This document shows, one piece after another, positions 17,296 through 26,568 of a DNA stretch of 64,000 bases (position 1 is the first letter of the stretch; every line of letters begins with the position of its first letter). The notes beneath the pieces were generated by a model. The model had not been told where the DNA came from. It searched no databases and worked only from the letters and a program-made list of their open reading frames with translations. Source of the DNA: JTS-RE37 sp963756115 (GTDB lineage Bacteria; Bacteroidota; Bacteroidia; Flavobacteriales; Flavobacteriaceae); the NCBI GenBank assembly GCA_963756115.1, contig CAVWMN010000010.1, positions 992,001 through 1,056,000 on the forward strand. Reading direction: 5' to 3'. The position numbers and the translations under genes were made by a program.

Positions 17296-17634
17296 TTCAG
17301 TCAAATTAAAAGGTTACAAACACGTGATAAATTTTAGGTTCATATAGACAGCTTCCTGGAACTCCTCCCCTACCTGACTTTCATTAAAAGGGGATACGCC
17401 CGGATTTGATACCTGATATGCTTCGGAGAATCAGGGCAGGAAAGGATGAATTGTGGAAAGCACCAATACCTCCTGCAAAACAACTACGGGCAGCAGGATT
17501 TTGGCGTAGGTATTCCCTACCCGAAACATGATGTATGTTACGGGGGCACAATTTATAACTGGTTGAGGGGGGAATGAACAGTTACATGGGTACCCGGGGT
17601 ATCAGGCACTGTTCAAAGACAGTGCAGAAGTGAC
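17296..17634. other. Intergenic region, 339 bases
   Basis: Presumed promoter region for the lipoprotein gene. A GCACTG-N8-CAGTGC hairpin at 17608-17627 follows the acyl-CoA dehydrogenase stop, but without a T run. Nothing else was found. Confidence 0.4.
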
Positions 17635-18837
17635 CTAACGCGGTTGGTATTCCAGATCCAGTCCCAACATCCCTTTGGCGAGAACTTCCCTGGTAATATA
17701 ACTGTTAGACGGATGAATCCTGCCTAGTCGGGCATCCCTGAATAACCGTTCGAACCCGGACTGCCGTAATATGCCATAACCGCCCATGATATCCATTGCC
17801 TTGTCTACGATTCGCCATGAACCTTCTACGGCGTGGCATTTGGCCGCAAAGATCTTCACACCCCACGCGGCTCCGTAATCCTTGCCCTGGGTCCATTCCC
17901 GTGCAATCGTATCGAGGTGGGGTCCAATGCCTTCCAGTTCCAGGATCATTTCGGCGATATCATGCTGTATACCGGGCAGGTACGCCATTGATGGCCTTTC
18001 AAGCGCAACGGATTTTTTCTTTTTTACCGCCTCCATTACCTTGTCGACTACCTGTTGTGCCAGACCGTAGTAAATATTCCCGAATCCCATTAATGCCCAT
18101 GCAAAAATCCCCAGCACGAATCCGTCGATGCCTTTAAAGCCGGCCGGAAGTTTTCGAACAATATACCGGTCCGGAATAAATACCCCATTGAGGAGCGTAT
18201 CGTCTGAACGCGTGGCCCGCATCCCCATGACATCATCCCAGGTATTCTTTATTTCGTAATTTTCGGAATCCCGTGGCATAAAGGCATGGATGATCACAGG
18301 GTTGTCCGGATCGCTGTTATCCTGTCCGTGCAATCCAAGGTAATCCCACACAGGGGTCAGGCTTCCGAACATTTTATGCCCTGTGAATTTATAGCCACCC
18401 GTTACCTTTTCAGCTTTGCAGGTTGAATATAAGACCGGGATATCGTTACCGGATTCTCCGTGGCCCGCTGCAAATACTTTACCCCTTCCTGCCTCTTCGA
18501 GTACCCATTGCATCGATGTATCGCCGTTCCTCCATAAATCCGATACCAGCCCGGCCCAATAATTATGCATGTTGAGTGCCAGGGCCGTAGGAGCGGCATG
18601 GTACGCCAATTTTCTGGTAAGGGCTTCGCATTCATCCATCAACATGCCATAGCCACCAAATTCCTGAGGTACAGCCATCAGCAGATAACCTGCTTCCTTA
18701 AGCTCGTTAAAATCTTCCTGAAAGAAGAGGTTGTTGGCATCGTAATGCGCTGCCCTTTTCTGGCAGTCAGGGAAAATAGCTTCCAGTTTCTTTACAAATG
18801 ATTCCTTGTTCAAGGATACAGTTCCAATGTCTTCCAT
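17635..18837 (-). CDS. Acyl-CoA dehydrogenase family flavoprotein
   Basis: A 400-residue protein with the full acyl-CoA dehydrogenase layout: helical N-terminal domain (about 1-120), beta middle domain (about 125-230, AAGHGESGNDIPVLYST and GVFIPDRYIV) and C-terminal helical bundle (about 245-390, MDIMGGYGILRQSGFERLFR). The usual catalytic Glu loop is replaced by GRIHPSNSYITRE, as in family branches that act as monooxygenases or use another base. It should bind FAD; the substrate is unknown. It has no obvious partner electron-transfer or thiolase gene nearby. Confidence 0.85.
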   Translation of the reverse strand: MEDIGTVSLNKESFVKKLEAIFPDCQKRAAHYDANNLFFQEDFNELKEAGYLLMAVPQEFGGYGMLMDECEALTRKLAYHAAPTALALNMHNYWAGLVSDLWRNGDTSMQWVLEEAGRGKVFAAGHGESGNDIPVLYSTCKAEKVTGGYKFTGHKMFGSLTPVWDYLGLHGQDNSDPDNPVIIHAFMPRDSENYEIKNTWDDVMGMRATRSDDTLLNGVFIPDRYIVRKLPAGFKGIDGFVLGIFAWALMGFGNIYYGLAQQVVDKVMEAVKKKKSVALERPSMAYLPGIQHDIAEMILELEGIGPHLDTIAREWTQGKDYGAAWGVKIFAAKCHAVEGSWRIVDKAMDIMGGYGILRQSGFERLFRDARLGRIHPSNSYITREVLAKGMLGLDLEYQPR

Positions 18838-19046
18838 AATGTCAATTATTTGAGTTTAGAGTTAATACTTCCATATAACATTGGGGGAATGACTATAGTA
18901 ATTGTAAGATATGGCTGTTAAATCAATCAGGTTCAGCATGCCATTTCATGACAGGGTTATAGTGTATTTTTACACCATAAAACTACAATAAGCATCGTGC
19001 AGTATCTGCTTTGGACAATTCTATTTTTCGCAAAATTAGACCAACA

Positions 19047-20147
19047 TTATCCCAGATCTTTCTGGTAGGCAAGAGGTTGCATTCCAAACCGGTCCTGAAA
19101 GCATTTGGTAAAATAGGAAGGGCTTGCAAAACCTGCATCGAGTGCTGTCTGAAAAATATTTCGATTGGTCTTCAAAAGATCAAGTGACCTCAACAGCCGG
19201 AATTCCCGCAACAAATTATTGGGTGACATCCCGGTCAATTCTGTACACTTTCGGAATAATTTTGATTTACTCATAGACATCCGGTCGCAAAAATCCCCAA
19301 CCTTAACGGTGGGATCGTTCCAGATGTCTGTGGTCGTATCCATGAGCAACTCCAGGAAATTTTCGTCGGAGGGTGTAAGCCAGTAATAGGGGTTTGAACC
19401 GGATTGGGTATAGTGCCCTTCCTCTTTATATATTTGCCGGATAACCGAAGCCAGGGTAATTTGGTTCTGTTTCCCGAATTGAGCCAGATATTTGGCCAGC
19501 TTAATTGTATCACCAAAAAGCGACTTGCTTTTTGAAACCGGCATCCCGGCGCTGAGAGCCATCTTCAGACCCATAAGCTCCCCAGCCACATGCAACCCCT
19601 TTTGAATGGCAATGGCACAGGTCGCGGCCTGGGTAACGGAAACGAACGATGCTACAAAATCTTCCCCTACCAATTCAACTTCACGTCCTTCATGTTTTTG
19701 AAGGGCCGACCGCATCATCTCATGATAGATCGTTACCAGTTTTGATGATTTGTCACGCCCCAGTTCATGGTGTAAGAGTCTGATGTCTTTTATACCTGCT
19801 ACCAGTATGATCCGAAAGGCCGGGTCATTAAATATCTTAAGATCAGGATCGATCCCGTAATAACCTTCCGGATCATGGATCCTGCCTAAAAATGCTTCGA
19901 CAACATTGCTATTGACCTGTATGATCTCATGTGGTATAAGGCCGTGGGCAACATCATGCATTTTCTTAACAGACTCTTCATCCGGAGCATCCACAAGGCA
20001 AAAAGCATTCCCCCTTTCCTCATCAACCCAATAGGTCATACACCTGCACCCGAATTTATCCTGTATCCGCAGGTCCTCCCTGTGGGCTTCGGCCGCATTG
20101 ATAGCTTCTATTCCCGGGACGATATGGCGATCCATGAATATGGGCAT
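19047..20147 (-). CDS. DUF4242 - cyclase-like - AraC fusion regulator
   Basis: A 366-residue protein with three parts. Residues 1-85 (start MPIFMDRHIVPGIEA, then HREDLRIQDKFGCRCMTYWV) fit DUF4242, a small nickel-binding-like ferredoxin-fold domain. Residues about 110-245 resemble a degenerate class III cyclase homology domain (VGEDFVASFVSVTQAATCAI, LSAGMPVSKSKSLFGDTIKL), but lack the two metal-binding Asp. Residues about 265-363 form an AraC-type double helix-turn-helix (MSMSKSKLFRKCTELTGMSP and TALDAGFASPSYFTKCFQDR). It is most simply a transcription factor sensing a ligand or metal with its front domains. Target genes are unknown; the divergent persulfide dioxygenase gene begins 298 bases away. 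Confidence 0.8.
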   Translation of the reverse strand: MPIFMDRHIVPGIEAINAAEAHREDLRIQDKFGCRCMTYWVDEERGNAFCLVDAPDEESVKKMHDVAHGLIPHEIIQVNSNVVEAFLGRIHDPEGYYGIDPDLKIFNDPAFRIILVAGIKDIRLLHHELGRDKSSKLVTIYHEMMRSALQKHEGREVELVGEDFVASFVSVTQAATCAIAIQKGLHVAGELMGLKMALSAGMPVSKSKSLFGDTIKLAKYLAQFGKQNQITLASVIRQIYKEEGHYTQSGSNPYYWLTPSDENFLELLMDTTTDIWNDPTVKVGDFCDRMSMSKSKLFRKCTELTGMSPNNLLREFRLLRSLDLLKTNRNIFQTALDAGFASPSYFTKCFQDRFGMQPLAYQKDLG

Positions 20148-20445
20148 GGGGCAAATGATATGGTGTTAATGATAAATTATCAAAAATAAGTCGGGGGTAC
20201 GTTATTTGATTAAAAAATAGGGCATCTGCAACATAAAAATAACAATTTTGATTCATATAATATCAAAAATAGTTCACGATAATACCGATATACCTATAGC
20301 CCGTTATCACAGCAGGGGATATCTTCTAAATATATTTATGGCTTCAATAAGAAGGAAAAACAATATAAATTTATAGGGTATATGTATCAAAGGTTACTTT
20401 CAAACTCAGGATCCTTCGTTACTTTAGCATACTAATCTTAATCAA
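20148..20445. other. Divergent promoter region
   Basis: About 298 AT-rich bases between the divergent AraC-fusion and persulfide-dioxygenase genes. A TACTTTAG at 20417-20424 is one base from the TAnnTTTG box before 20446. No palindromic operator was recognised. Confidence 0.35.
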
Positions 20446-21780
20446 ATGCAAATAAAACAATTTCAATATGAGCCGTTGGCCCATTATTCCTATGCCCTGA
20501 TCAGCAATGGGGAGATGGCCATCATTGACCCCGAGCGGGACCCCTTGCAATACTATATATTCGCGAAGGAACACAATGCCCGGATCACAGCTGTTATCGA
20601 AACCCATCCCCACGCTGATTTTGTAAGTTCCCATTTACAGGTCCACAGGGAAACAGGGGCAGTTATTTATAACAGTGAAAAAACAGGTGCTGATTATCCC
20701 CATAAGACCTTTGATGAAGGTGACAGTCTTAAAATTGGGAAAGCCACCCTCCGTGCCATCAATACCCCCGGGCACTCCCCGGACAGTATAACCATCGTGG
20801 CTCAAGAGGGTGCCCAAACTTTTCTCTTTACAGGTGATACGCTGTTTATCGGAGACGTAGGTCGACCGGATCTCCGGGAAAAGTCAGGAAATATGAAATC
20901 CAAACGCAGGGAACTCGCAGAAGCGATGTTCCATACCATACAGGACAAATTTTCCGACCTGCCAGACGATGCGCTTGTCTATCCTACCCATGGCGCCGGT
21001 TCCCTTTGCGGGAAAGAGATCAGCAGCGCCAACAGCAGTACCCTGGGTAAGGAACGGTTGGGCAATTGGGCTTTTAAAGATCAGACCAAAGAAGAATTTA
21101 TCAATACGCTGCTCGAAGACCAGCCTTTTATCCCAGCTTATTTTAGCTATGATGTAGACATCAACAAGGCAGGGGCATCAACCGTACGGCAGGCCATCGC
21201 AAATATACCTTTTACGGTAAATGCTGCTGCAGGAAACGGTATCATTGTTGACACCCGGGAAGAAGCGGTATTCAAAAAAGGTCACCAGGAGGGGAGTATC
21301 AATATTCAGGCTGCTTCAGGTGACGACAAATTTGAAACCTGGCTGGGCTCTATCGTAAAACCGTCAGAAGATTTTCACCTGGTCATTGAAAATCCGGATG
21401 AGCTGGCACCAATCCTGAACAGGGTAACCAAAATTGGCTACGAAAAACAGCTGAAATCAGTGAGCACTATACCTTTAGAGGGGCAAGTCGCAAGTCCAAA
21501 ACTGGATCTTCAGGATTTTAAGGATCATATAGACAAGTATACCATAGTGGATGTACGCCAGGCCGGGGAATTTGCTGAGGGCAAATTTTTTTCGAAGGCT
21601 ATGAACCATCCGTTGAATACCCTACGGGAAACCATGGATGAAATACCAACCGACAAACCCATTGTTGTGCATTGTGCCGGAGGATACCGTAGCGCTGCCG
21701 GCAGCAGTATCCTTGAAAATGGAATCGATGGGGTCAAGGTTTTCGATCTGAGCGAGGAGGTTACCAAGTTCCAGGATTAG
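20446..21780 (+). CDS. Metallo-beta-lactamase-fold persulfide dioxygenase with two rhodanese domains (CstB-like)
   Basis: A 444-residue three-domain protein. Residues 1-220 are a metallo-beta-lactamase fold with ETHPHADFVSSH (metal ligands), GHSPDSI and TGDTLFIGDVGRPDL, the pattern of ETHE1/CstB persulfide dioxygenases that oxidise glutathione- or low-molecular-weight persulfides with a single iron. Residues about 260-330 are a rhodanese fold without the catalytic Cys; residues about 350-444 are a second rhodanese with VVHCAGGYRSAAG, so Cys about 408 is the sulfur carrier. It should clear sulfide or polysulfide, moving sulfur between carrier and oxidation site in the cytosol. The following minus-strand genes are also sulfur-related. 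Confidence 0.88.
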   Translation: MQIKQFQYEPLAHYSYALISNGEMAIIDPERDPLQYYIFAKEHNARITAVIETHPHADFVSSHLQVHRETGAVIYNSEKTGADYPHKTFDEGDSLKIGKATLRAINTPGHSPDSITIVAQEGAQTFLFTGDTLFIGDVGRPDLREKSGNMKSKRRELAEAMFHTIQDKFSDLPDDALVYPTHGAGSLCGKEISSANSSTLGKERLGNWAFKDQTKEEFINTLLEDQPFIPAYFSYDVDINKAGASTVRQAIANIPFTVNAAAGNGIIVDTREEAVFKKGHQEGSINIQAASGDDKFETWLGSIVKPSEDFHLVIENPDELAPILNRVTKIGYEKQLKSVSTIPLEGQVASPKLDLQDFKDHIDKYTIVDVRQAGEFAEGKFFSKAMNHPLNTLRETMDEIPTDKPIVVHCAGGYRSAAGSSILENGIDGVKVFDLSEEVTKFQD

Positions 21781-21831
21781 TACGCCCACCTTTTATATGG
21801 GATTAGGCATTCTGTAGCTTCCGGGGTTTCT

Positions 21832-23259
21832 TTAGACCAGGAAGTAGGTGTTTGTTTTAACAGGGCTGAAATCCGGATATTCCTTTAAATATGCCTTCAT
21901 GCTTTCCACAGCTCTTTTATCAAGTTCCCTGCGATTTTTACCATATTTTTTGGCCACCCCCTGCATGGTAACGAAACTTACGGGGTACGTCCTGTTAAGA
22001 TCGAGGTGTGTACCATTAAAATAGATTTCCTGGATTCGGTGTCCCGTTGGGTTTTCTATACGCATTGTAACCAGTAAGCCAAAACAACGCTTTACATAGC
22101 CTCCCATCTGTCCTAATGGATCGGAACAAAAAGTACGTTCAAGGTTTTCTTCCAGCATTTCTTTTATTTCCGCCCCGGTAAGGTCGACAACCGACACAGG
22201 TGGGTTCATGGGTGTAATATTATAAAGGTCGATTTCGGTTATACTACCGGCCTGTATTGGGATTCCAAAACGCCACCCGTTTGAAAAGGCAATTTCTGTA
22301 CCGGTAACGAACGCAATTGCCCTTAACAGCAGTTCATCCAGGGTGGAGTTGAGGGTACTGTACCGGTGCAATATTTGGTCCGTATTCCCCACGATGGTCT
22401 CCTTCAGATCCTGATATGGATCTAATACGGCTGCTACCATTCCCGCCAGTTCCGGATCGGTTGGTACTGTATCGCCAACCGTAATGAGATCGTAATGATA
22501 GTCCCTGATTTCCGTTCCATCAATATCGAGGGTAAGATTGCCCAAAAAAGAACCATGGCAACCGCATTGTATAATGCGCGCACCGTTGACCTCAACCGCT
22601 TGAAATATACGGTTGTGCGTATGGGCGCTAAGGCAAACATCAATGCCTGGCACTTCTTTTAATACGGCAACATCCTGAGGGAAACCATTATGTGATAAGA
22701 GTATGATAATAGCAGCACCTTTGCTTTTCAGGTCCTCTATGTGTGTAGCCAGCTCATTTTTACCGGATGTACAGTATATTCCCTGGCTCATTCTTTTGGG
22801 CATGACCTTATCTACGATCATAGCGCAAATACCTATTACACCTATTGTAACGCCTCCTTTTTCCATTAGTGTGGTAGGTGCAAAGAAATGTGATCCATCT
22901 TCATTGAAAACATTGCTTCCCAATACAGGAAAATTAAGTTGACCGGCAACTTCCTTTAACCGTCCGGGACCATACCCAAAATCCCAGTGCCCAACCATTG
23001 CATCCAGTTGTAACGCGTTCAAAATGGGTATCATAACCTCGCCCTGGGAATCTACTACGGGTTTTGTGCCGTGCAACGTATCCCCACCATCAAAGAACAG
23101 TGTGTGGGGATTATTCTTACGCAGTTGTTTTACGAGGCCCGCAATTTTTGCATATCCGCCAGCAGTTTGTACCACTTCCCCTGAAGCATCATAGAACAAT
23201 TCAGGATGGGGTTCCAGATACCCATGTACATCGTTTATAAACAAGAGGTTTAGTTTCAC
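21832..23259 (-). CDS. SoxB/5'-nucleotidase-like metallophosphoesterase
   Basis: A 475-residue two-domain enzyme: calcineurin-like metallophosphoesterase (about 1-250; INDVHGYLEPHPE, FDGGDTLHG, LLSHNGFPQD, LSAHTHNRI) and 5'-nucleotidase C-terminal domain (about 280-455). The third motif reads VGHWDFGYG where classical UshA-type nucleotidases have GNHEFD; GHWxF is the form found in SoxB thiosulfohydrolases. There is no signal peptide in the frame, and the start is a GTG, so it appears cytoplasmic, unlike SoxB. The substrate could be a nucleotide or a sulfur ester; its place in a sulfur-gene neighbourhood favours the latter weakly. Confidence 0.75.
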   Translation of the reverse strand: MKLNLLFINDVHGYLEPHPELFYDASGEVVQTAGGYAKIAGLVKQLRKNNPHTLFFDGGDTLHGTKPVVDSQGEVMIPILNALQLDAMVGHWDFGYGPGRLKEVAGQLNFPVLGSNVFNEDGSHFFAPTTLMEKGGVTIGVIGICAMIVDKVMPKRMSQGIYCTSGKNELATHIEDLKSKGAAIIILLSHNGFPQDVAVLKEVPGIDVCLSAHTHNRIFQAVEVNGARIIQCGCHGSFLGNLTLDIDGTEIRDYHYDLITVGDTVPTDPELAGMVAAVLDPYQDLKETIVGNTDQILHRYSTLNSTLDELLLRAIAFVTGTEIAFSNGWRFGIPIQAGSITEIDLYNITPMNPPVSVVDLTGAEIKEMLEENLERTFCSDPLGQMGGYVKRCFGLLVTMRIENPTGHRIQEIYFNGTHLDLNRTYPVSFVTMQGVAKKYGKNRRELDKRAVESMKAYLKEYPDFSPVKTNTYFLV

Positions 23260-23565
23260 AATCGGTAACGCTATTTCAATTCAAATACAATAAAGTCCTC
23301 ATTTTTCCTTTCTTTTCAACCTGAGGTTGTTGAATCCTTCTTTTTAAAATTATTTCAAGGTTACTTAAAAGTATATTATATACATCCATCAAAAATGGCT
23401 TATCGAATTGAAAGTTAACCCATTCAAAAACAAACCCGTTTGCACGCTATTCCTAAATTCCAGGGTCCGCATAATCCGTAAAATGGCCTTACATTGATAT
23501 CGTTTTAAACGGAAACATGCAACAGCGAGCCCCGGAAGAATGACACAAATCCTAATGTTAGGCCT
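23260..23565. other. Intergenic region, 306 bases
   Basis: AT-rich stretch upstream of the metallophosphoesterase gene and downstream of the thioredoxin-like gene. Several T runs at 23307-23345 but no clear hairpin terminator or promoter box. Confidence 0.35.
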
Positions 23566-24180
23566 TTATTGCAGACTTTTTAAAAATTGCCTGAATTCAG
23601 GGGTATTATAGTCTGCCATCCCTTTGTGTTCAAACACCAGGTTACCCCGGGCATCTATTACATATGTCGTGGGTAAACTAGCCGACTGGTACATTGAAGG
23701 CAGGCCGTTTACCGGTTCATAAATGGGAAGACTGTATTCCTTTCGGTCTTTGAATGCGACCGCAGTTTCAAATTTTTGATCCAGGGATATCATGACAAAG
23801 GCCACATCATCCCCCAATTCTTCATGCAACTTTGCTATGCCAGGCATTTCCGCTATACAGGGCGGGCACCAGGTAGCCCACAGATTCATAAAAATAACCT
23901 TCCCTTTAAGGTCTGCCAGTGACATAATCCTGCCTTCTGCATCACTCAGTTGCAAATTAAAATCTGCTTTTGTCACTTCCTTGGCAGGTATATCTTCTCC
24001 ATTTTCATCAGTAGCTGTTTGCGCCAGTTCAACCCTGGATGGGTTCATTAATCCAGTTGCCAGCAAACCCCGCTGCGCAAACCCAATTATTTCAGTGTGC
24101 AGGCCTGTGGCGTACAATACCAAAAAGACCGCGCCCATTATGCCATACTGAATCCAGCTATTCCGTTGCTTATTTTTCAT
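23566..24180 (-). CDS. TlpA/ResA-type membrane-anchored thioredoxin
   Basis: A 204-residue protein with one N-terminal membrane helix (residues about 12-27) and a periplasmic thioredoxin fold (about 70-204). The active site WATWCPPCIAEMPGI and the later cis-Pro segment SLPTTYVIDARG are typical of TlpA/ResA disulfide reductases. It lies 20 bases after the DsrE-like gene and is probably cotranscribed; it may reduce periplasmic disulfides or persulfides formed by its neighbours. Confidence 0.88.
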   Translation of the reverse strand: MKNKQRNSWIQYGIMGAVFLVLYATGLHTEIIGFAQRGLLATGLMNPSRVELAQTATDENGEDIPAKEVTKADFNLQLSDAEGRIMSLADLKGKVIFMNLWATWCPPCIAEMPGIAKLHEELGDDVAFVMISLDQKFETAVAFKDRKEYSLPIYEPVNGLPSMYQSASLPTTYVIDARGNLVFEHKGMADYNTPEFRQFLKSLQ

Positions 24181-24200
24181 GTTGATCGTATTTTAAAATG

Positions 24201-24626
24201 TTATAGACTTAAACTTTTATAGCCCTTGTCCTGAAGTTGAAAATTGTATAGGATCCCATTATCGACAATCTTTATTTCCTTGGGTACTTTCGATCTGTCG
24301 ACATTGAATTTAGACAGCGAAAAGCCACAGGCTACAAGTTGGACACCCGCCTTTTCAGCCATGATGATAAAATCCTTCATTTTTTCAGGATCGGTAATAT
24401 CGACAATTTCCTTGCCGCATATGATCACCTGAAAATCCCCGAAACTATCGCTGTTTTCCTGCATCAGGGATTCAGCAGTAAGGAGTATCGGCTGCAGCTG
24501 AGGCACTTTCTGTGTCAGTACAACATAATTGTGTTTGTTATTCATATCAACTGCCTGGGCTTTAAGTCCCGTAGCTCCAAAGAGGCCGAGTAGTATAAGT
24601 AGTAAACTATAGATCTGTGTTTTCAT
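24201..24626 (-). CDS. Exported DsrE-like protein
   Basis: A 141-residue protein with a signal peptide (YSLLLILLGLFGATGLKAQ) and a DsrE/DsrF-like fold (about 30-140: VIICGKEIVDI, FIIMAEKAGVQLVACGFSL, DNGILYNFQLQDKGYKSLSL). In other systems DsrE-type proteins carry sulfur on a Cys; Cys at about 70 and 97 are candidates. Its start overlaps the DoxX-like frame end by 20 bases, so the two belong to one minus-strand operon with the TlpA-type gene. Confidence 0.8.
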   Translation of the reverse strand: MKTQIYSLLLILLGLFGATGLKAQAVDMNNKHNYVVLTQKVPQLQPILLTAESLMQENSDSFGDFQVIICGKEIVDITDPEKMKDFIIMAEKAGVQLVACGFSLSKFNVDRSKVPKEIKIVDNGILYNFQLQDKGYKSLSL

Positions 24627-25033
24627 TTTGTTTTACTTTAAAGAGGTTATCGGTATCATTCATTATGAAGAAAAGAAGTCCACCTAAAATTGCGATATTT
24701 TTGAATAAAGGGCCCAGGGTAGTAACCTGCCCCACCTGAACCGTTAGGGTGATAGGAATTAAGACCAGCATCAGGAGTATGGCTGCCCATTTGGTCTTAT
24801 AACCGATGAGGAATAAAAAACCTGCACCGATCATTACCATTCCGGATAGGATGATAAGCCATTCCGGGTTCACCAAAAAAATATGCAATGCCTTTAAAAT
24901 TTGCATTTCCTATCCTTTGAATGGTTTTTTCCGTTTGCAGCAGATGACTGGTTCCGGCAACCAGGAAAATACCACTGACAAGTGCACGCAGCATTTGTAT
25001 GGATCTTCTACTGATCAAAATTTTATTCGTCAT
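24607..25033 (-). pseudogene. DoxX-family membrane protein gene with a frameshift
   Basis: Two overlapping frames together make one DoxX-like protein of about 140 residues. The first part (ATG at 25033) reads RALVSGIFLVAGTSHLLQ through FKGIAYFFGEP; the second part, one frame away, reads EWLIILSGMVMIGAGFLFLI through ITLTVQVGQVTTLGPLFKNI. They join if one G is removed from the CCGGG run at 24864-24868. DoxX proteins are four-helix membrane proteins, some linked to sulfur or redox chemistry. The frameshift may be a real mutation or a sequencing error; an internal ATG at 24906 would give a 99-residue protein lacking the first helix. Confidence 0.65.
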
Positions 25034-25113
25034 TATTGTGGATTTATGAAGTTGAAATACCAGTCCCGGCATGGCTTTCCCCATGTCAAACAGCTTATTA
25101 TATCCTGAAATGG

Positions 25114-25275
25114 GACCCGTTGCTATTAATGATTGAAATGGAAGCCGCTTATAGTACACGGGGAGGCGGGCAGGAGCTTTCCAGGTATGGAAAGCTTGGT
25201 ATTGAAGAACGATTCCTGCTGATCCTGGAAACAGGCTCCAGAACCAGTGCTTCCCAGGTGTTCATTTCAGGTTGA
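25114..25275 (+). mobile_element. Possible relic of an IS transposase N-terminus
   Basis: The plus-strand frame reads WDPLLLMIEMEAAYSTRGGG and then KLGIEERFLLILE, which resembles the helix-turn-helix front part of IS5-type transposases (KLSxEDRLLLTLEY). The sequence then degrades and stops at 25275, with no DDE catalytic part and no terminal repeats found. It overlaps the minus-strand frame 25149-25508. This is a weak call by eye. Confidence 0.25.
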
Positions 25276-25508
25276 AACAAAGAAGTGCAATAGCCCTTTA
25301 AAAGGATAACCTGTACAAATGATTGGCCCATTTGAGGTGTGGTGATGTCCTTTGAAAATTTCGGCGGGTATTCATTTTTACACGGTGGCTTGACCAAGGC
25401 TATATCACTTCCATCATACCACACTGTCAACCACCGGGAATCTACGGCAACGAACTTCACCATGAAAATGGTTACCAGGAGGATCGCTATGTAACTGTTA
25501 CTATTCAT
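25149..25508 (-). CDS. Possible small membrane-anchored protein, doubtful
   Basis: A 119-codon frame whose first 85 residues look protein-like: an N-terminal membrane segment (SYIAILLVTIFMVKFVAV) then a soluble region with two Cys (VKPPCKNEYPP, LLKGYCTSLFQPEMNTWE). The last 30 residues are antisense to the possible transposase relic and look non-coding, so the true 3' end may have been lost. Family not recognised. Confidence 0.35.
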   Translation of the reverse strand: MNSNSYIAILLVTIFMVKFVAVDSRWLTVWYDGSDIALVKPPCKNEYPPKFSKDITTPQMGQSFVQVILLKGYCTSLFQPEMNTWEALVLEPVSRISRNRSSIPSFPYLESSCPPPRVL

Positions 25509-25933
25509 TAAGGCACAAAATTATATAATTGGAATACGCCTTAATGTAACTTTGGTTGCCTTACTGTGTTAATATATCTTAAAATCCGACCTGATCCAGA
25601 GCCTGGACAATGCAGGAATGACATTCTGACACCAGGATATTCCCAGGGTTTTATGAAACCCCGGTATTAAGGCCCTCTTAATCCTATCCACCTTCCCGAC
25701 AGAAGAAAATGAGCAGCGGGGTTACGAAACCGGAAAGGGCTTTGGCATTCCATTGCAGTCCTTAATGTAACGCATTAGCCATCCGGGGCAATAATAAGCA
25801 GGATCACCCCGGCCGGGCATCATTTTCCAATCCAACTCCTGAATCGACCAAACCAACGAACTAGCTGATCCTGCGAATCCCCATTAAAACGACAACAGGG
25901 AGTCACAACAATAGCTTTATTGAACCCCCACTT
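25509..25933. other. Intergenic region, 425 bases, no gene seen
   Basis: No open frame of coding character on either strand, no tRNA-like fold and no clear terminator. It may be decayed sequence next to the transposase relic. Confidence 0.4.
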
Positions 25934-26440
25934 TCAGGCTGCCCTCTGCGGGATACTCTGTAAAGAGACCGCTTCCGTAATGATCTTTTTCCAACGCTCC
26001 GCGCGATCATGTTCATAATCTTCCACGAAGCCATGGTCTCGATCGTAAAAATTCAAAACCAGGGGATCCCTGCCACTGCCAAACGAGATAACAAGATCTA
26101 CCCTTACCAGTATGGTCTCCCGGCTGTGATTGGTACGAATGACCTCCTTGGTTTCTTTAACCTCACAGCCTCTTGCCAGGAAGAGGTTAACGAACTCTTC
26201 CTGTAGCTCTGATCCGTGCAATTTCAAGAATATCATTTTCTTTTGAGCACCATCTATGCCAATAAAGGAATCACCCCATCCTTCTTTGACCGTGGTGTTC
26301 AGGTTATGTTGCAGGGCCAGTTTTTTATAGATCGATTTTAGTTTGCGGGTTCCTGACTTACCCAGGGAATTGATCAGGAAAAATGGTACAGAAATAAGGG
26401 CAACCAGGATTGCCGAAACAATTATAAATGAAGTTTCCAT
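25934..26440 (-). CDS. Membrane-anchored protein of unknown function
   Basis: A 168-residue protein with one N-terminal membrane helix (FIIVSAILVALISVPFFLI, about residues 5-23) and a basic soluble region, likely cytoplasmic, with alternating strands (MIFLKLHGSELQEE, TILVRVDLVISFGSGRD). The family is not recognised. It has an ATG start at 26440 and stands alone, 128 bases after the next small gene. Confidence 0.6.
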   Translation of the reverse strand: METSFIIVSAILVALISVPFFLINSLGKSGTRKLKSIYKKLALQHNLNTTVKEGWGDSFIGIDGAQKKMIFLKLHGSELQEEFVNLFLARGCEVKETKEVIRTNHSRETILVRVDLVISFGSGRDPLVLNFYDRDHGFVEDYEHDRAERWKKIITEAVSLQSIPQRAA

Positions 26441-26568
26441 TGTATTTGATTTTAATGCTATTGAATATCAGTGAAAGGGGTTTGCGGAAACCACCGGGAG
26501 TGATCAGCAGGCAAACCAGAAGCCCGAAAATCAGTTGACCGGGCGTCTAAGGATCAATAACATCGTAA

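Noticed and set aside
25509..25933. Possible tRNA or small RNA in the empty region
   Set aside because: No cloverleaf with a T-loop GTTCRANNC box or strong hairpin could be found.
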